DNA of 64,000 nt from JAUIAI01 sp050633665 (GTDB taxonomy: Bacteria > Pseudomonadota > Gammaproteobacteria > Burkholderiales > Burkholderiaceae_E). Location of the stretch: assembly GCA_050633665.1 (NCBI GenBank), contig JBOEGY010000007.1, forward strand, positions 558,001 through 622,000, given 5' to 3'. Below the pieces are notes generated by a model that ran no database searches, had not been told where the DNA came from, and worked only from the letters and a program-made list of their open reading frames with translations. The translations under genes were made by a program, and so were the position numbers. Positions within the stretch are counted from its first letter, which is position 1. Every line of letters begins with the position of its first letter. Below are positions 31,847 to 40,606 of the stretch, piece by piece.

Positions 31847-33634
31847 ATGACTGAACCCGCAGCCGCCAGCAATTTTATTCGCGCCCGTATTACCCACGAC
31901 CTCGCCAAGTCTCCAGAGCAGGCACGTGGCTGGGCCGGTCATCCGGCGGTCGCGGCAGTCCATCGTGAGGCAGCCGCTGATCCGGCCGCGATCAGAACCC
32001 GCTTTCCCCCCGAGCCAAACGGTCATCTGCATATCGGGCATGCCAAATCGATCTGCCTGAATTTTGGCGTCGCAGCGGAGTTCGGCGGTCGGTGCCATCT
32101 TCGCTTTGATGACACCAACCCAACCAAGGAAGACCAGCGTTTTGTCGATGGCATTCTCGATGTTGTCCGCTGGCTTGGCTTTGACTGGCAACACGGCGGC
32201 GAATCAAATCTGTACTTCGCCTCTGACTATTTCGAGCAACTCTATCAGTGCGCCCAGGCCCTGATTCGCGACCAGTTGGCCTATGTCGATTCGCAAGACG
32301 CCGAAACCATGCGCGCCAACCGTGGCACCCTCACCCAGGCTGGCACCAACTCGCCTTTCCGCGATCGGTCAGTAGAAGAAAACCTGCAATTGCTTGAGCA
32401 GATGCGAGACGGCAAACACGCCGAAGGCTCACATGTACTACGAGCCCGTATTAATATGGCCTCGCCGAATATCAATATGCGCGACCCGGTGCTCTATCGC
32501 ATTCTCAACGCGCCACACCATCGCACCGGTGACCGTTGGCACATCTATCCCATGTACGACTTCGCGCATCCGCTTGAAGACGCCCTGGAACGAATTACTC
32601 ATTCGCTTTGCACGCTTGAATTTCAAGACCATCGCCCCTTCTACGAATGGGTGATCAGCAATGTGGCCAAGGCCGGCTTCTTCGACCCTCCGCTTCCGCG
32701 CCAGATCGAATTCGCCCGCCTGAACCTTGAATACACTGTAATGAGTAAGCGCAAGCTGCAGACACTGGTTGTTGACGCGCATGTCAATGGTTGGGACGAC
32801 CCGCGTTTGCCGACTCTGGCCGGCCTGCGGCGACGCGGTTACACGCCGGAGTCAATCCGGCTGTTCAGCGAGCGCATTGGCGTCGCCAAAGCCGATTCCT
32901 GGATTGACTACGGCGTACTGGAGCAGGCGCTGCGCGATGACCTGGACGCGCGCGCGCCTCGCGCCGTAGCTGTGCTGAATCCGCTGCGGCTCGAATTGAC
33001 CAACCTGGCCGATGACTCGGTTGAATACTGCGAGGCACCAGTCTTGCCCCGCCAGCCAGAACACGGCGTACGGCGTATTCCGCTCACCCGCGAACTCTGG
33101 ATCGAGCGGGAAGACTTTGCCGCTGAACCACCGAAAGGATTTTTTCGACTGTTTCCGGGTAACAGAGTTCGTTTGCGCTACGGCTTCGTGATTGAATGCA
33201 CCGGATACGAAACTGACGCCAATGGCCAGGTCAGCAAGGTCACCGCTGTTGTTCTGCCCGACTCGAAGTCCGGCACCCCCGGCGCTGACAACTACAAAGT
33301 GAAAGGAACGCTGCACTGGCTGCCGGCCAGCCCCGGCCACGAAGCGATGAAGGCTGAAATACGTCTGTACGATCGCCTGTTCACCCAGGCTCAGCCTGAT
33401 GCTGGCGGTGCCGACTATCTGGATTCGCTCAACCCGAATTCAAGCAAGATCATTTCAGCCTATGTTGAGTCAGGCGCTACCAGCCGCGACACCACATTGC
33501 CAATGCAATTTGAACGCCACGGATATTTTGTCGCCGATGCGGTCGATCACTCCTCGGAAACACCGGTATTCAACCGGACCGTGACGCTGAAAGACTCCTG
33601 GGCCAAACAGAAAAACAAGCACAAGAAATCCTGA
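31847..33634 (+). CDS. glnS: Glutaminyl-tRNA synthetase
   Basis: A 595-residue class I synthetase of the GlxRS family. PPEPNGHLHIGHAKS carries the HIGH motif, VMSKRKL is the KMSKS counterpart, and the C-terminal beta-barrel anticodon-binding domain is complete. RFDDTNPTKEDQRFVDGI is typical of GlnRS rather than GluRS. It begins 12 bp after the FKBP fusion gene and ends the plus-strand run. Confidence 0.96.
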   Translation: MTEPAAASNFIRARITHDLAKSPEQARGWAGHPAVAAVHREAAADPAAIRTRFPPEPNGHLHIGHAKSICLNFGVAAEFGGRCHLRFDDTNPTKEDQRFVDGILDVVRWLGFDWQHGGESNLYFASDYFEQLYQCAQALIRDQLAYVDSQDAETMRANRGTLTQAGTNSPFRDRSVEENLQLLEQMRDGKHAEGSHVLRARINMASPNINMRDPVLYRILNAPHHRTGDRWHIYPMYDFAHPLEDALERITHSLCTLEFQDHRPFYEWVISNVAKAGFFDPPLPRQIEFARLNLEYTVMSKRKLQTLVVDAHVNGWDDPRLPTLAGLRRRGYTPESIRLFSERIGVAKADSWIDYGVLEQALRDDLDARAPRAVAVLNPLRLELTNLADDSVEYCEAPVLPRQPEHGVRRIPLTRELWIEREDFAAEPPKGFFRLFPGNRVRLRYGFVIECTGYETDANGQVSKVTAVVLPDSKSGTPGADNYKVKGTLHWLPASPGHEAMKAEIRLYDRLFTQAQPDAGGADYLDSLNPNSSKIISAYVESGATSRDTTLPMQFERHGYFVADAVDHSSETPVFNRTVTLKDSWAKQKNKHKKS

Positions 33635-33639
33635 ACACG

Positions 33640-33662
33640 CCGGCGCCTGAAACCAGCGCCGG
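33640..33662. terminator. Hairpin between convergent glnS and the DUF2237 gene
   Basis: CCGGCGC (33640-33646) and GCGCCGG (33656-33662) form a perfect seven-pair stem with a nine-base loop, between the two stop codons. There is no T-run, so it would be a weak or factor-assisted terminator at best. Confidence 0.45.
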
Positions 33663-33663
33663 T

Positions 33664-34044
33664 CTAGTCGGCTCGCTGGCCGGATTTCATCGCGCAAGCT
33701 CTTAGCGCTTCCAGTGGAACCGCCTCCAACGCCCTCTGGTGGGTTGCCTCCATGATTACATTGGGAGCAACGCCTGCTTCGTATGCCTCCAGCCAGCGAC
33801 TCGCACACAGACACCAACGGTCCCCGGATTTCAGTCCGGCAAAACGAAACTCAGGTCTGGGCGTACTCAGGTCATTGCCCTGACTCGCCGAGAACTCGAG
33901 GAAGTCGGCGGAGACTTTGACGCAGACCGTGTGATTGCCGTGGTCATCCGGCCCTGTTTCGCAGCAACCGGATCGATAAAACCCGGTCAGTGGATCATAA
34001 GAGCAGGCCTGAAGCGGGCTACCCAAGACGTTTAATTCCTGCAT
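33664..34044 (-). CDS. DUF2237 family protein
   Basis: A 126-residue protein matching the DUF2237 family throughout: NVLGSPLQACS, DPLTGFYRSGCC, GNHTVCVKVSADFLEFS, GNDLSTPRPEFRFAGLKSGDRWCLCASRWLEA. The family is widely distributed, Cys-rich and uncharacterised. It is convergent with glnS. The start at 34044 has GAAGCAATG before it and fits the family. Function unknown. Confidence 0.9.
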   Translation of the reverse strand: MQELNVLGSPLQACSYDPLTGFYRSGCCETGPDDHGNHTVCVKVSADFLEFSASQGNDLSTPRPEFRFAGLKSGDRWCLCASRWLEAYEAGVAPNVIMEATHQRALEAVPLEALRACAMKSGQRAD

Positions 34045-34171
34045 TGCTTCAATAGCTCATGGTTGCTTGGTCAGCATTATGGCACCTGCCAGACGAAAGC
34101 GCCTCGGGTGGGTTTCGCAAAGCGGTGTTGAGAGCGTCGTAGCGTTTTACACATTAGTCGCAACAGACCCG

Positions 34172-34188
34172 TGTCGATCCGATTGACA
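34172..34188. promoter_or_regulatory. Candidate upstream activator site for the sigma-54 promoter
   Basis: TGTCGATCCGATTGACA is a 17-bp near-palindrome with eight-base arms and one mismatched pair. Its centre is about 81 bp upstream of the predicted transcription start, where bacterial enhancer-binding proteins bind. The activator is unknown. Confidence 0.5.
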
Positions 34189-34234
34189 AGTTTTTACTTT
34201 TTAGTTTTCAACGGCTTACGAATCAATTTAAGAC

Positions 34235-34250
34235 TGGCACAGGGTTTGCA
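34235..34250 (+). promoter_or_regulatory. Sigma-54 promoter
   Basis: TGGCACAGGGTTTGCA, preceded by C, matches the consensus YTGGCACG-N4-TTGCW except for A in place of G at the seventh position. The -24 GG and -12 GC are at the required 12-base offset. The predicted start is near 34261, exactly where the first hairpin of the RNA begins. Confidence 0.8.
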
Positions 34251-34260
34251 TAGATCCCTG

Positions 34261-34377
34261 TGCATCCGGCAATTTGGGATGCTGACGGACCGGGGGATTT
34301 GTGTCGCAGCGAATGCCCCGGAGCGATCACTCCTAGCATCAGTCCTTAAGGCCACCCGCTTGGGTGGCTCTTTTTTT
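34261..34377 (+). ncRNA. Candidate sigma-54-dependent small RNA
   Basis: A transcript of about 117 bases is predicted from the sigma-54 start to the T-run. Hairpin 1 pairs GCATCC (34262-34267) with GGATGC (34277-34282). Hairpin 2 pairs CCGGGG (34290-34295) with CCCCGG (34316-34321). Four GGA motifs occur, at 34277, 34287, 34295 and 34320, as in RNAs that titrate CsrA/RsmA, though two lie in stems. No open frame ends inside the unit. The neighbours on both sides are on the other strand, so the terminator has no other use. Confidence 0.72.
34351..34377 (+). terminator. Intrinsic terminator of the sigma-54 RNA
   Basis: GCCACCC (34351-34357), loop GCTT, GGGTGGC (34362-34368), then CTC and seven T (34371-34377). 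A textbook plus-strand terminator with no plus-strand protein gene before it other than distant glnS. Confidence 0.9.
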
Positions 34378-34395
34378 GTGCTGGCGAAACATCAA

Positions 34396-34436
34396 TAATA
34401 AAAAGACCAGTGCCGAACCAACGGCATCTGGTCTTT
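34396..34436 (-). terminator. Terminator of the glycoside hydrolase gene
   Basis: AAAGACCAGTGCCG (34402-34415) pairs with CGGCA-T-CTGGTCTTT (34422-34436), a 14-pair stem with one bulge. The A-rich stretch to the left gives a U-rich tail on the minus strand. It lies 20 bp beyond the hydrolase stop. Confidence 0.8.
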
Positions 34437-34455
34437 ACGGGTCAGATGTTTGAGA

Positions 34456-35958
34456 TCAGATCAAAAAGTCTTTCCCTTCGGCGGTGGTCACCCACACTCG
34501 ACCATCTTGCAAGACTGCGGCGTCACAAATAGTCTTGCCACCAATCTCGAAACCGTCAGCCAGCGTCGCAATCACATCCTGATTGCGAATCGGCCCGCCC
34601 AGGAAGCGCCAGGTCTCTGTGCCGGAGAAGTGACCGTACAGAACCATCGACTGTAGTTTCTTGGCTGCGCCAATCAGGATCCACCGCTTGATGTTGATCG
34701 GAGCGCGCCAATCGTACTGCTGAAACACGCCGCCATCTTCGGCACCAGTCTCTGAACCCCAGATCGGCAAGTGACCGACACCGGCATTGACCAGCTTGGC
34801 GCGATAGCCGTCGGTTTGCTGAATCAGGCCTTCCGGATTGAAGTTGTAATCATAGAAGTGAGTCGACAAGCCCTGAATATGGTCCTTACCCACGCCATAA
34901 CCACCAGGCAAGGTAATCGGCGCGTTCAGAAACCTTTCGACAGTCGTCGCACCTGTTGACCATAAGTCAGCAAATGCAGCGCCGAGAACCGGGACACCGA
35001 GATTGGCCGTATTCAAGGTGTAGGCGATGTTGGCAAGATCTGAAGCCGATCCGCTGAAGAAAGGCGCGTGATACTGACCATTGGCCTGCCCCCAGGAAGG
35101 ACTCCATCGATCATTGAATGACGTCACGCCACCCGTCCACGGTAGGGTCGGCTCGTTCCAGACTTCGAACGCGGCGATTTGCGACCCATAGCGACTTTTG
35201 ACTGCCTGTGCAAAACGCTTGAGCGCCGCATGACCTGCGTCCGTTGGCGGACTTCCAATCCCGGGCCAGCTCGGCCAGCGAGCGGGTTCACCCGGGTATT
35301 TCTGATAGAAGCTCGGCGTGCCGTAAATCATCCACATAATCGGATGTCCGGCATTGGCTTGCGCCCACTTGTCCATGTAACTCCAGTCGTAAACGCCCGG
35401 AGCGACTTCGATATTGGCCCAGAAACCGCGTTCTTCCTGGCCGTCAACCTCTACCCGAAGGTTACGCACGATCCCGTAAGGATAAGTCGGTGCGGGAATT
35501 TCCCCATAGGCGTCGGGCATCCAGGCCGGTGTATGCAAACTGCGGTGCAATCCCATGTAATTCGACGGGACTGCAACCGGATCGCTCGCACTAACCATGC
35601 GCGTCTTGATCGGACCAGGCGCCGTTTTGGCCGGACAACTCAGTCCGGTGACCTGGAGTTGTTGTTCACCGGTGACTGCACTGGTCACCACACTTCCTGA
35701 ATCCGTCGTAACCGCACCCGAGAACGGAATTGACCCGGCGGATGCAGTCGCGGTGACAGCGGTGCTCGATGCACCTTCGGCGGCAGACTCGTTGTTGGAG
35801 GCGCTGTCTTGGTTGACATCGTTCCAACCACCACAAGCGGTGAGCAGAACTGACATCAAGACTGACAGGGCGAATGCTCTGGTGCTTTTTGCACTCTGTG
35901 AGCCAACCGTATTGTTACGGTCGAATTCCTTGGCTGGGCGCTTGATTGAGTTAATCAT
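34456..35958 (-). CDS. Lipoprotein glycoside hydrolase, clan GH-A
   Basis: A 500-residue surface or periplasmic lipoprotein (lipobox LLTAC, Cys42) with a low-complexity Ser/Thr/Ala linker to about residue 100, then a TIM-barrel glycosidase. The acid/base Glu269 lies in FEVWNEP and the nucleophile is probably Glu403 in WGSETG. These match clan GH-A, with closest feel to GH39-like enzymes that cut exopolysaccharides, but the family is not certain. The ATG at 35958 is preferred over one 54 bp upstream because AAGGG precedes it. Substrate unknown. Confidence 0.82.
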   Translation of the reverse strand: MINSIKRPAKEFDRNNTVGSQSAKSTRAFALSVLMSVLLTACGGWNDVNQDSASNNESAAEGASSTAVTATASAGSIPFSGAVTTDSGSVVTSAVTGEQQLQVTGLSCPAKTAPGPIKTRMVSASDPVAVPSNYMGLHRSLHTPAWMPDAYGEIPAPTYPYGIVRNLRVEVDGQEERGFWANIEVAPGVYDWSYMDKWAQANAGHPIMWMIYGTPSFYQKYPGEPARWPSWPGIGSPPTDAGHAALKRFAQAVKSRYGSQIAAFEVWNEPTLPWTGGVTSFNDRWSPSWGQANGQYHAPFFSGSASDLANIAYTLNTANLGVPVLGAAFADLWSTGATTVERFLNAPITLPGGYGVGKDHIQGLSTHFYDYNFNPEGLIQQTDGYRAKLVNAGVGHLPIWGSETGAEDGGVFQQYDWRAPINIKRWILIGAAKKLQSMVLYGHFSGTETWRFLGGPIRNQDVIATLADGFEIGGKTICDAAVLQDGRVWVTTAEGKDFLI

Positions 35959-36317
35959 AGTGGCACCCTTTACTGGACTAAGAGAAATTACTGTCTTACT
36001 GCGTTGCCCCACATACCAGATCTCGAATCTGATTTAAGTGAAGTAATGCACGCACTTTAGCTTTCTGTTTGGTCAACTGCCGACCAGGCTTCGATAAGCG
36101 GTACTCGTCAAACGACGAGCGAGCACAAGTGACCGCCTAACGAACTCACTTTGCATCCGGACACATCTTGAACGGTCGTTATTCACGACAGGCGGTAAAC
36201 GATGTTGCGAATTTCTCAAACTTTCCCGACAAGTGCATACATACCGGCATTTTCTGACAGACTCAACGGCTCAGACCGAACACAATCCTGTCTGATGCAG
36301 GCTCACGGATACCCGAA
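35959..36317. other. Divergent region between glycoside hydrolase and acyltransferase genes
   Basis: A 359-bp region with no gene that I can support. A six-base inverted repeat CTCGTC-AAAC-GACGAG lies at 36104-36119. Promoters for both flanking genes should be here, but no strong consensus is visible. Confidence 0.5.
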
Positions 36318-37397
36318 ATGCCCGATCGGAAAACCTTTCACCTGAACAATTTCGATTTGCTGCGTTTGTTTGCTGCGTTGCAAGTCGTTGTCTTCCACAC
36401 GTCTACCCGGTTTGATCTGTCATTAGGCTCGTGGGAAACCCTGGTCAATGCGTTTCCAGGGGTGCCGATTTTTTTTGTGATCAGCGGATTTCTGATCTCT
36501 ACCTCTTACGAGCGCAGCAAAAGCCTGTACCGCTACACCCGGAACCGGCTCCTGAGAATTCTCCCCGCGCTGTGGATGTGTCTGCTGCTCACCGCAGGGA
36601 CTGCGCTGACTTTCGGCTATGACTTGCTTAACCTGAAAGGGATTGCCTGGTTCTTTGCCCAGATGGGGGGTCTTATCTATACGCCCGGCGCCTTGCGTGA
36701 ATTCGGGTTCGGCTCTTACAACGGTGCGCTGTGGACTATCCCGGTCGAGCTTCAGTTTTATGCCGTGTTGCCGGTTGCCTACTGGCTCTTGTCTGACAAC
36801 GGCAAGAGAACCCGCTCTTTGGCAATCGTCGCGTTTGCGTTTCTGCTGGTTGCCCTTATCTATCAGACTCATCTGGCCAGTCTGGACCCCGCGCTTGGAG
36901 AGCCTCGCTGGGCCAAGCTGCTGCGTTACACGTTTGTGCCGCATTTCTATTTGTTTATGGTTGGCGTCTGCCTGCAACGTCTACGCGCTGAAGAGTCAGT
37001 GCTAATTAAAGGCAAAGGCCTGTACTGGCTAATTGCCTACCTGGCAGTGGTCTTTACCATGCCCGATAACGTGGCCGTTCATGTGTTCAAACTGATCATG
37101 CTGGCGGTGGCAACCATTTCAATTGCCTATACGCTGCCAGGAGTTCCTTCACGCATTCTTGGTGGCAATGACATCTCGTATGGCATCTATATCTACCACG
37201 GGCTGATTCACAACATTTTCTTTGAGCTCGGCTATACCGGCAACTGGATCAATGGATGGCAGACGGTAGCCATAACCATTCTGGTTGGTATTGTGTCGTG
37301 GGTAGCGATAGAGCGGCCCTTCATCAGGCGCAAAGATTCAACCAAAGTCGGACCTGACCTGAAACTCGCCGATGCGCTCGCGCCCGGTTCCAGCTGA
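36318..37397 (+). CDS. Acyltransferase family 3 (OafA/WecH-like) membrane protein
   Basis: A 359-residue integral membrane acyltransferase with about ten helices. The opening NNFDLLRLFAALQVVVFHTS carries the conserved Arg-x10-His pattern of the family, and VPIFFVISGFLIS, YTRNRLLRILPALW and GALWTIPVELQFY follow in order. Members acetylate or otherwise acylate surface polysaccharides or lipids. It is divergent from the glycoside hydrolase, so both may act on the same surface glycan. Confidence 0.92.
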   Translation: MPDRKTFHLNNFDLLRLFAALQVVVFHTSTRFDLSLGSWETLVNAFPGVPIFFVISGFLISTSYERSKSLYRYTRNRLLRILPALWMCLLLTAGTALTFGYDLLNLKGIAWFFAQMGGLIYTPGALREFGFGSYNGALWTIPVELQFYAVLPVAYWLLSDNGKRTRSLAIVAFAFLLVALIYQTHLASLDPALGEPRWAKLLRYTFVPHFYLFMVGVCLQRLRAEESVLIKGKGLYWLIAYLAVVFTMPDNVAVHVFKLIMLAVATISIAYTLPGVPSRILGGNDISYGIYIYHGLIHNIFFELGYTGNWINGWQTVAITILVGIVSWVAIERPFIRRKDSTKVGPDLKLADALAPGSS

Positions 37398-37452
37398 ATC
37401 ATCAGGCCCGGCAGTCGAACCGGCCCGGCAATAAAGCCGCTTGCCGCCGGGC

Positions 37453-37974
37453 TTAGATCACCGCCGGCCGATTCGGGAGTTCGTCAGGGTTGCGGCCCTC
37501 CGCCGGAAACGCCGACACCAATGCCTCATTGAGAAACTGCACCGCATTGACAACACCCGACTCGAATTTTCCGGCCTGGCAAGACTCCCGGACAATCGCC
37601 ACCGCCTGATCCCAGATTCCGGAAGGCAGGCTCGAATTTGCGCCCCGGTCCGCGACAAGCTCAACATCCCGGTCAGCCAAAAGCAGGTAAATCAAGATGC
37701 CGTTGTTCGATTCGGTATCCCAGACATGCAGATCAGCGAACAAATCCAGCGCCCGCTCGCGGGGCTGGCGGTTCTGCCACACCACTTCGCTGAAACTAAG
37801 CGAGCCTTCAATGACGATCCGGATCTCGGCGCTGTGTTTCTGCTCTCCGTCAGCCACTACCGCCTCGATGCGATCGAGCGCCCCTGATGGGAAGTGGTTA
37901 CGGACCACCCAGGGACCGCTGGCCAGATGCCTGGCGCCGCGCAGCAATCGCTGTGGCAGTGACTCGTGATTCAT
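37453..37974 (-). CDS. TPM-domain protein (YgcG/TLP18.3-like)
   Basis: A 173-residue protein with a TPM domain (residues about 30-165): IVVIEGSLSFSEV-like core, ALDLFADLHVWDTESNNGILIYLLLADRDVELVADRG, and WDQAVAIVRESCQAGKFESGV. It has no obvious signal peptide or membrane helix, so it is the soluble cytoplasmic type, often paired with LemA genes, which are absent here. The start lies one base beyond the VOC gene stop, suggesting coupled translation. Confidence 0.83.
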   Translation of the reverse strand: MNHESLPQRLLRGARHLASGPWVVRNHFPSGALDRIEAVVADGEQKHSAEIRIVIEGSLSFSEVVWQNRQPRERALDLFADLHVWDTESNNGILIYLLLADRDVELVADRGANSSLPSGIWDQAVAIVRESCQAGKFESGVVNAVQFLNEALVSAFPAEGRNPDELPNRPAVI

Positions 37975-37975
37975 T

Positions 37976-38341
37976 TCAGACGGGCGCCGAGCCGGCCGAC
38001 CAGACCGCCAGTTCATTGCCGGCCGGATCCTTGAAGTGGAACCGCCGCCCCCCTGGAAACTCGAACACAGGCTTCACGATCTGACCACCATATTCCTGAA
38101 CACGGGCCAGCGTCTGCTCGAGGTTGACCGCATACAGAATCACCAGCGCCGCGCCGGCATCACTGTCCGAAGCGAGGTCGATCTTATAAAACCCACCGGT
38201 TAACCCGGCGTTGGAAAAAGCCACGTACTCTTCGCCGAAGTCTTCGAAGACCCAGCCAAACACCTGGCTGTAGAACTGCTTTACCGCCGCCAGGTCTTTG
38301 GCAGGCAATTCGACATAATCAATTTTATTGTCTGAGGGCAT
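37976..38341 (-). CDS. VOC (glyoxalase/bleomycin resistance) family protein
   Basis: A 121-residue single-domain VOC protein: IDYVELPAKDLAAVKQFYSQVFGW at the N-terminus and FHFKDPAGNELAVW at the C-terminus. Metal ligands of the fold are partly conserved. It lies between a CurA-like oxidoreductase (12 bp upstream) and the TPM gene. Enzymatic role unknown. Confidence 0.9.
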   Translation of the reverse strand: MPSDNKIDYVELPAKDLAAVKQFYSQVFGWVFEDFGEEYVAFSNAGLTGGFYKIDLASDSDAGAALVILYAVNLEQTLARVQEYGGQIVKPVFEFPGGRRFHFKDPAGNELAVWSAGSAPV

Positions 38342-38353
38342 CTCAACTCCAGG

Positions 38354-39349
38354 TCAGGAAACACGCACCATACGCTTGCCGCGATTCTTACCGGCCAGCA
38401 AACCCACCAGTGCACCCGGTGCGGCCGCCAGCCCTTCCACGATATCTTCGGCAACATGAATCTTGCCGGCATCAACCCACTCTTTCAAGGCGGCAATCGC
38501 TTCGGCATCTTTTTCGGCGTAGTCCATCACAATGAAGCCTTCCATTCGCAGACGCTTGACCACAACCAGACCCGGCAGATTGCGCGGTCCGCTCGGCGCG
38601 TCACCGTCGTACTGACTGACCGCGCCACAGCAGACGATTCTGCCGTTCTGATTCATCTGGAACAAAACGGTTTCAAGCACTTTGCCCCCGACATTGTCGA
38701 AGTAAACATCGACGCCATCGGGGCAGGCGGCTTTGAGATCTTTGAAGAGATTGCCGGCGCGATAGTCAACGCAGGCATCAAACCCCAGTGTTTCGGTAAC
38801 CCAGGCGCATTTTTCTTCGCCGCCGGCAATGCCAACCGCCCGACAGCCAAGCGCCTTGGCTATCTGACCGACGAACATGCCAACCGAACCGGCCGCAGCG
38901 GACACGACCACGGTTTCGCCGGGGTTGGGCCGGCCGACATCGACCAGACCGTGATAAGCCGTCTTCCCGGCAATGCCCAGCACTGACAACAAATTGGAAA
39001 GCGGCTCGACCGGTGTCAATTTCTGGGCGTAACGGGCAGGAATCGCAACATATTCAGCCCAGGATGACTCGGCCGCAATCAGGTCACCCGGTGAAAGCGA
39101 CGGATCCTGTGACTCAAGCACCTCGCCAATCGCATAAGTTGGCATGACATCACCCGCGTTAACAGCGGCCCGGTAGGTTGCGCCTTGCATCCAGGCGCGG
39201 TTGGCCGCATCAATTGACATCAACCGGGTCTTCATCAATACCTGGCCGGGTTCAAGAACCGGCACCTCGCCCACTTTCAATTCGAAATGCGCTTCGGTCA
39301 GATTTCCTTCGGGTAATTGCCGAATAATGACTTGATGATTCTGCTGCAT
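38354..39349 (-). CDS. Zinc-independent NADP-dependent MDR oxidoreductase (CurA-like)
   Basis: A 331-residue medium-chain reductase. SIDAANRAWM, the nucleotide motif VVVSAAAGSVGMFVGQIAKALGCRAVGIAGG near residue 150, and FDNVGGKVLETVLFQMNQNGRIVCCGAVSQYDG match the CurA/leukotriene B4 dehydrogenase group, which reduces alpha,beta-unsaturated carbonyls with NADPH. No catalytic zinc cysteines are present. First gene of a CurA-VOC-TPM run. Confidence 0.93.
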   Translation of the reverse strand: MQQNHQVIIRQLPEGNLTEAHFELKVGEVPVLEPGQVLMKTRLMSIDAANRAWMQGATYRAAVNAGDVMPTYAIGEVLESQDPSLSPGDLIAAESSWAEYVAIPARYAQKLTPVEPLSNLLSVLGIAGKTAYHGLVDVGRPNPGETVVVSAAAGSVGMFVGQIAKALGCRAVGIAGGEEKCAWVTETLGFDACVDYRAGNLFKDLKAACPDGVDVYFDNVGGKVLETVLFQMNQNGRIVCCGAVSQYDGDAPSGPRNLPGLVVVKRLRMEGFIVMDYAEKDAEAIAALKEWVDAGKIHVAEDIVEGLAAAPGALVGLLAGKNRGKRMVRVS

Positions 39350-39406
39350 GCCTCACTCCACGGAAAATTATTCCGTGCAAGTATGGCAGAGGTTTTCGGG
39401 CGCTTC

Positions 39407-40606
39407 TTAGTGAATCGGTTGGCTGTTCAGAAGACCGGCAGGCGAATCGAACTGCAAAGAAGCCGTTTCGTTAATTCGCGCCAGATCCGACTTGAGCCGA
39501 ATCGTAAACAGATTCTGAGCAGTGAAGCCGCTCGCCGGAATGACGGAATCCGGTTCGCAGCCCGACGCCACCGCCCCGGCGGGCACCAGACGCAGGTCGT
39601 CTCGGTAAACGCAGGCACGCAGATCGGATATATCGGCGGCGGCATTGATATCGAAACTGACCGCTAGCTGGCCGCCTGCGACGGATTCAGCCAGCGCGAC
39701 TATCCGGTCAGAATGGACTCGATCGCTATTGCTCCGCGCCAGAATCAGTGATTCCCGGGTTTGGGTATTGGCATACACCCGATACACATCATGCCGATCC
39801 GCCTGTGATCCGAAATGCAGGCTATGCGCTTCAAACCTGATGACACCGGTGCCTGAATCAGACGCCAACGCGGCATACTGACTGCCTTTGCCCGGCCGGA
39901 GGACGTTAGTCTGCACAGCCAGAAGCCTGAACTGACCGGCATCGGCAGTAAAGTAGGTGAAGTCGCTATAGGTACTCTGATTCCAGCCAATCGAGATTTT
40001 GGTTTGATACTGACTGTCGGGCGCTGCTGTCAGATCTTCAACCCGATAGTAAAGATTCACCGGTGCCTGATCAGCAAGCCGCTGCAAGGTGTCGTCTTTC
40101 AAGCGGGGACAGGCGGCATGAATCCGCTCGGCCTGCGCCCCGGTCAGCGCCATCGCATCCAGAGTCAGCATCGCGCCGTCGGGGGCCAGATCGACCACAT
40201 CGCCGGTGGCAGGCAACAGTTGACTTAACAGACAGAAATTCTCGCTGACGGTCTCGTTAAACCGGTTTAGCAATCCCCCCTCGCTGGCAGGGTCTAACTG
40301 GCGCTGCAAAAAGCCGCGCGGCGTAGCACCGTAATAGCCGCCCATGCCATAAAGCGAGTCTTCGTAATCCGTTGTCACCACGTTCTTGGAAGGCGCTGAC
40401 ACCGCCTGATCCGTGGGCAGGTTCTCAGCCACGGCGATTGCCATCATGGCATCAGCGGTAGTGACGGCTTCGGTCACACCAGGCGACGGCTCCTGCGACT
40501 CGGCCTGGGGCTGGGGCCGATCCGCTGCCGTATTGCCGGAATCACCCGAATCACCGCCACAGGCGACCAGCATGACGGGAAGAAGTGGAATCAGGATCTT
40601 TTTCAA
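39407..40606 (-). CDS. Lipoprotein of unknown function
   Basis: A 399-residue lipoprotein with signal KKILIPLLPVMLVACGG (lipidated Cys at about residue 16), followed by an acidic, Ser/Gly-rich linker. The mature domain has regular beta-strand-like character and no family that I recognise. A longer frame begins at ATG 40651, but the TTG at 40606 yields a proper lipoprotein signal, so I prefer it. It sits 57 bp upstream of the CurA-like gene on the same strand. Confidence 0.7.
   Translation of the reverse strand: MKKILIPLLPVMLVACGGDSGDSGNTAADRPQPQAESQEPSPGVTEAVTTADAMMAIAVAENLPTDQAVSAPSKNVVTTDYEDSLYGMGGYYGATPRGFLQRQLDPASEGGLLNRFNETVSENFCLLSQLLPATGDVVDLAPDGAMLTLDAMALTGAQAERIHAACPRLKDDTLQRLADQAPVNLYYRVEDLTAAPDSQYQTKISIGWNQSTYSDFTYFTADAGQFRLLAVQTNVLRPGKGSQYAALASDSGTGVIRFEAHSLHFGSQADRHDVYRVYANTQTRESLILARSNSDRVHSDRIVALAESVAGGQLAVSFDINAAADISDLRACVYRDDLRLVPAGAVASGCEPDSVIPASGFTAQNLFTIRLKSDLARINETASLQFDSPAGLLNSQPIH

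Larger units (their letters stand above)
34045..34455. other. Non-coding region holding a sigma-54 RNA unit
   Basis: This 411-bp gap between two minus-strand genes has no convincing protein gene. Its right half contains a plus-strand sigma-54 promoter, an RNA candidate and its terminator, then the minus-strand terminator of the glycoside hydrolase gene. Frames that cross the plus terminator are not credible genes. Confidence 0.7.

Noticed and set aside
34171..34398. 75-residue plus-strand frame over the sigma-54 RNA
   Set aside because: It begins upstream of the promoter and runs through the intrinsic terminator, so it cannot be read from the predicted transcript as a protein gene.
36104..36119. 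Inverted repeat CTCGTC-AAAC-GACGAG
   Set aside because: Short and isolated, no T-run and not at a defined distance from either start; could be chance.
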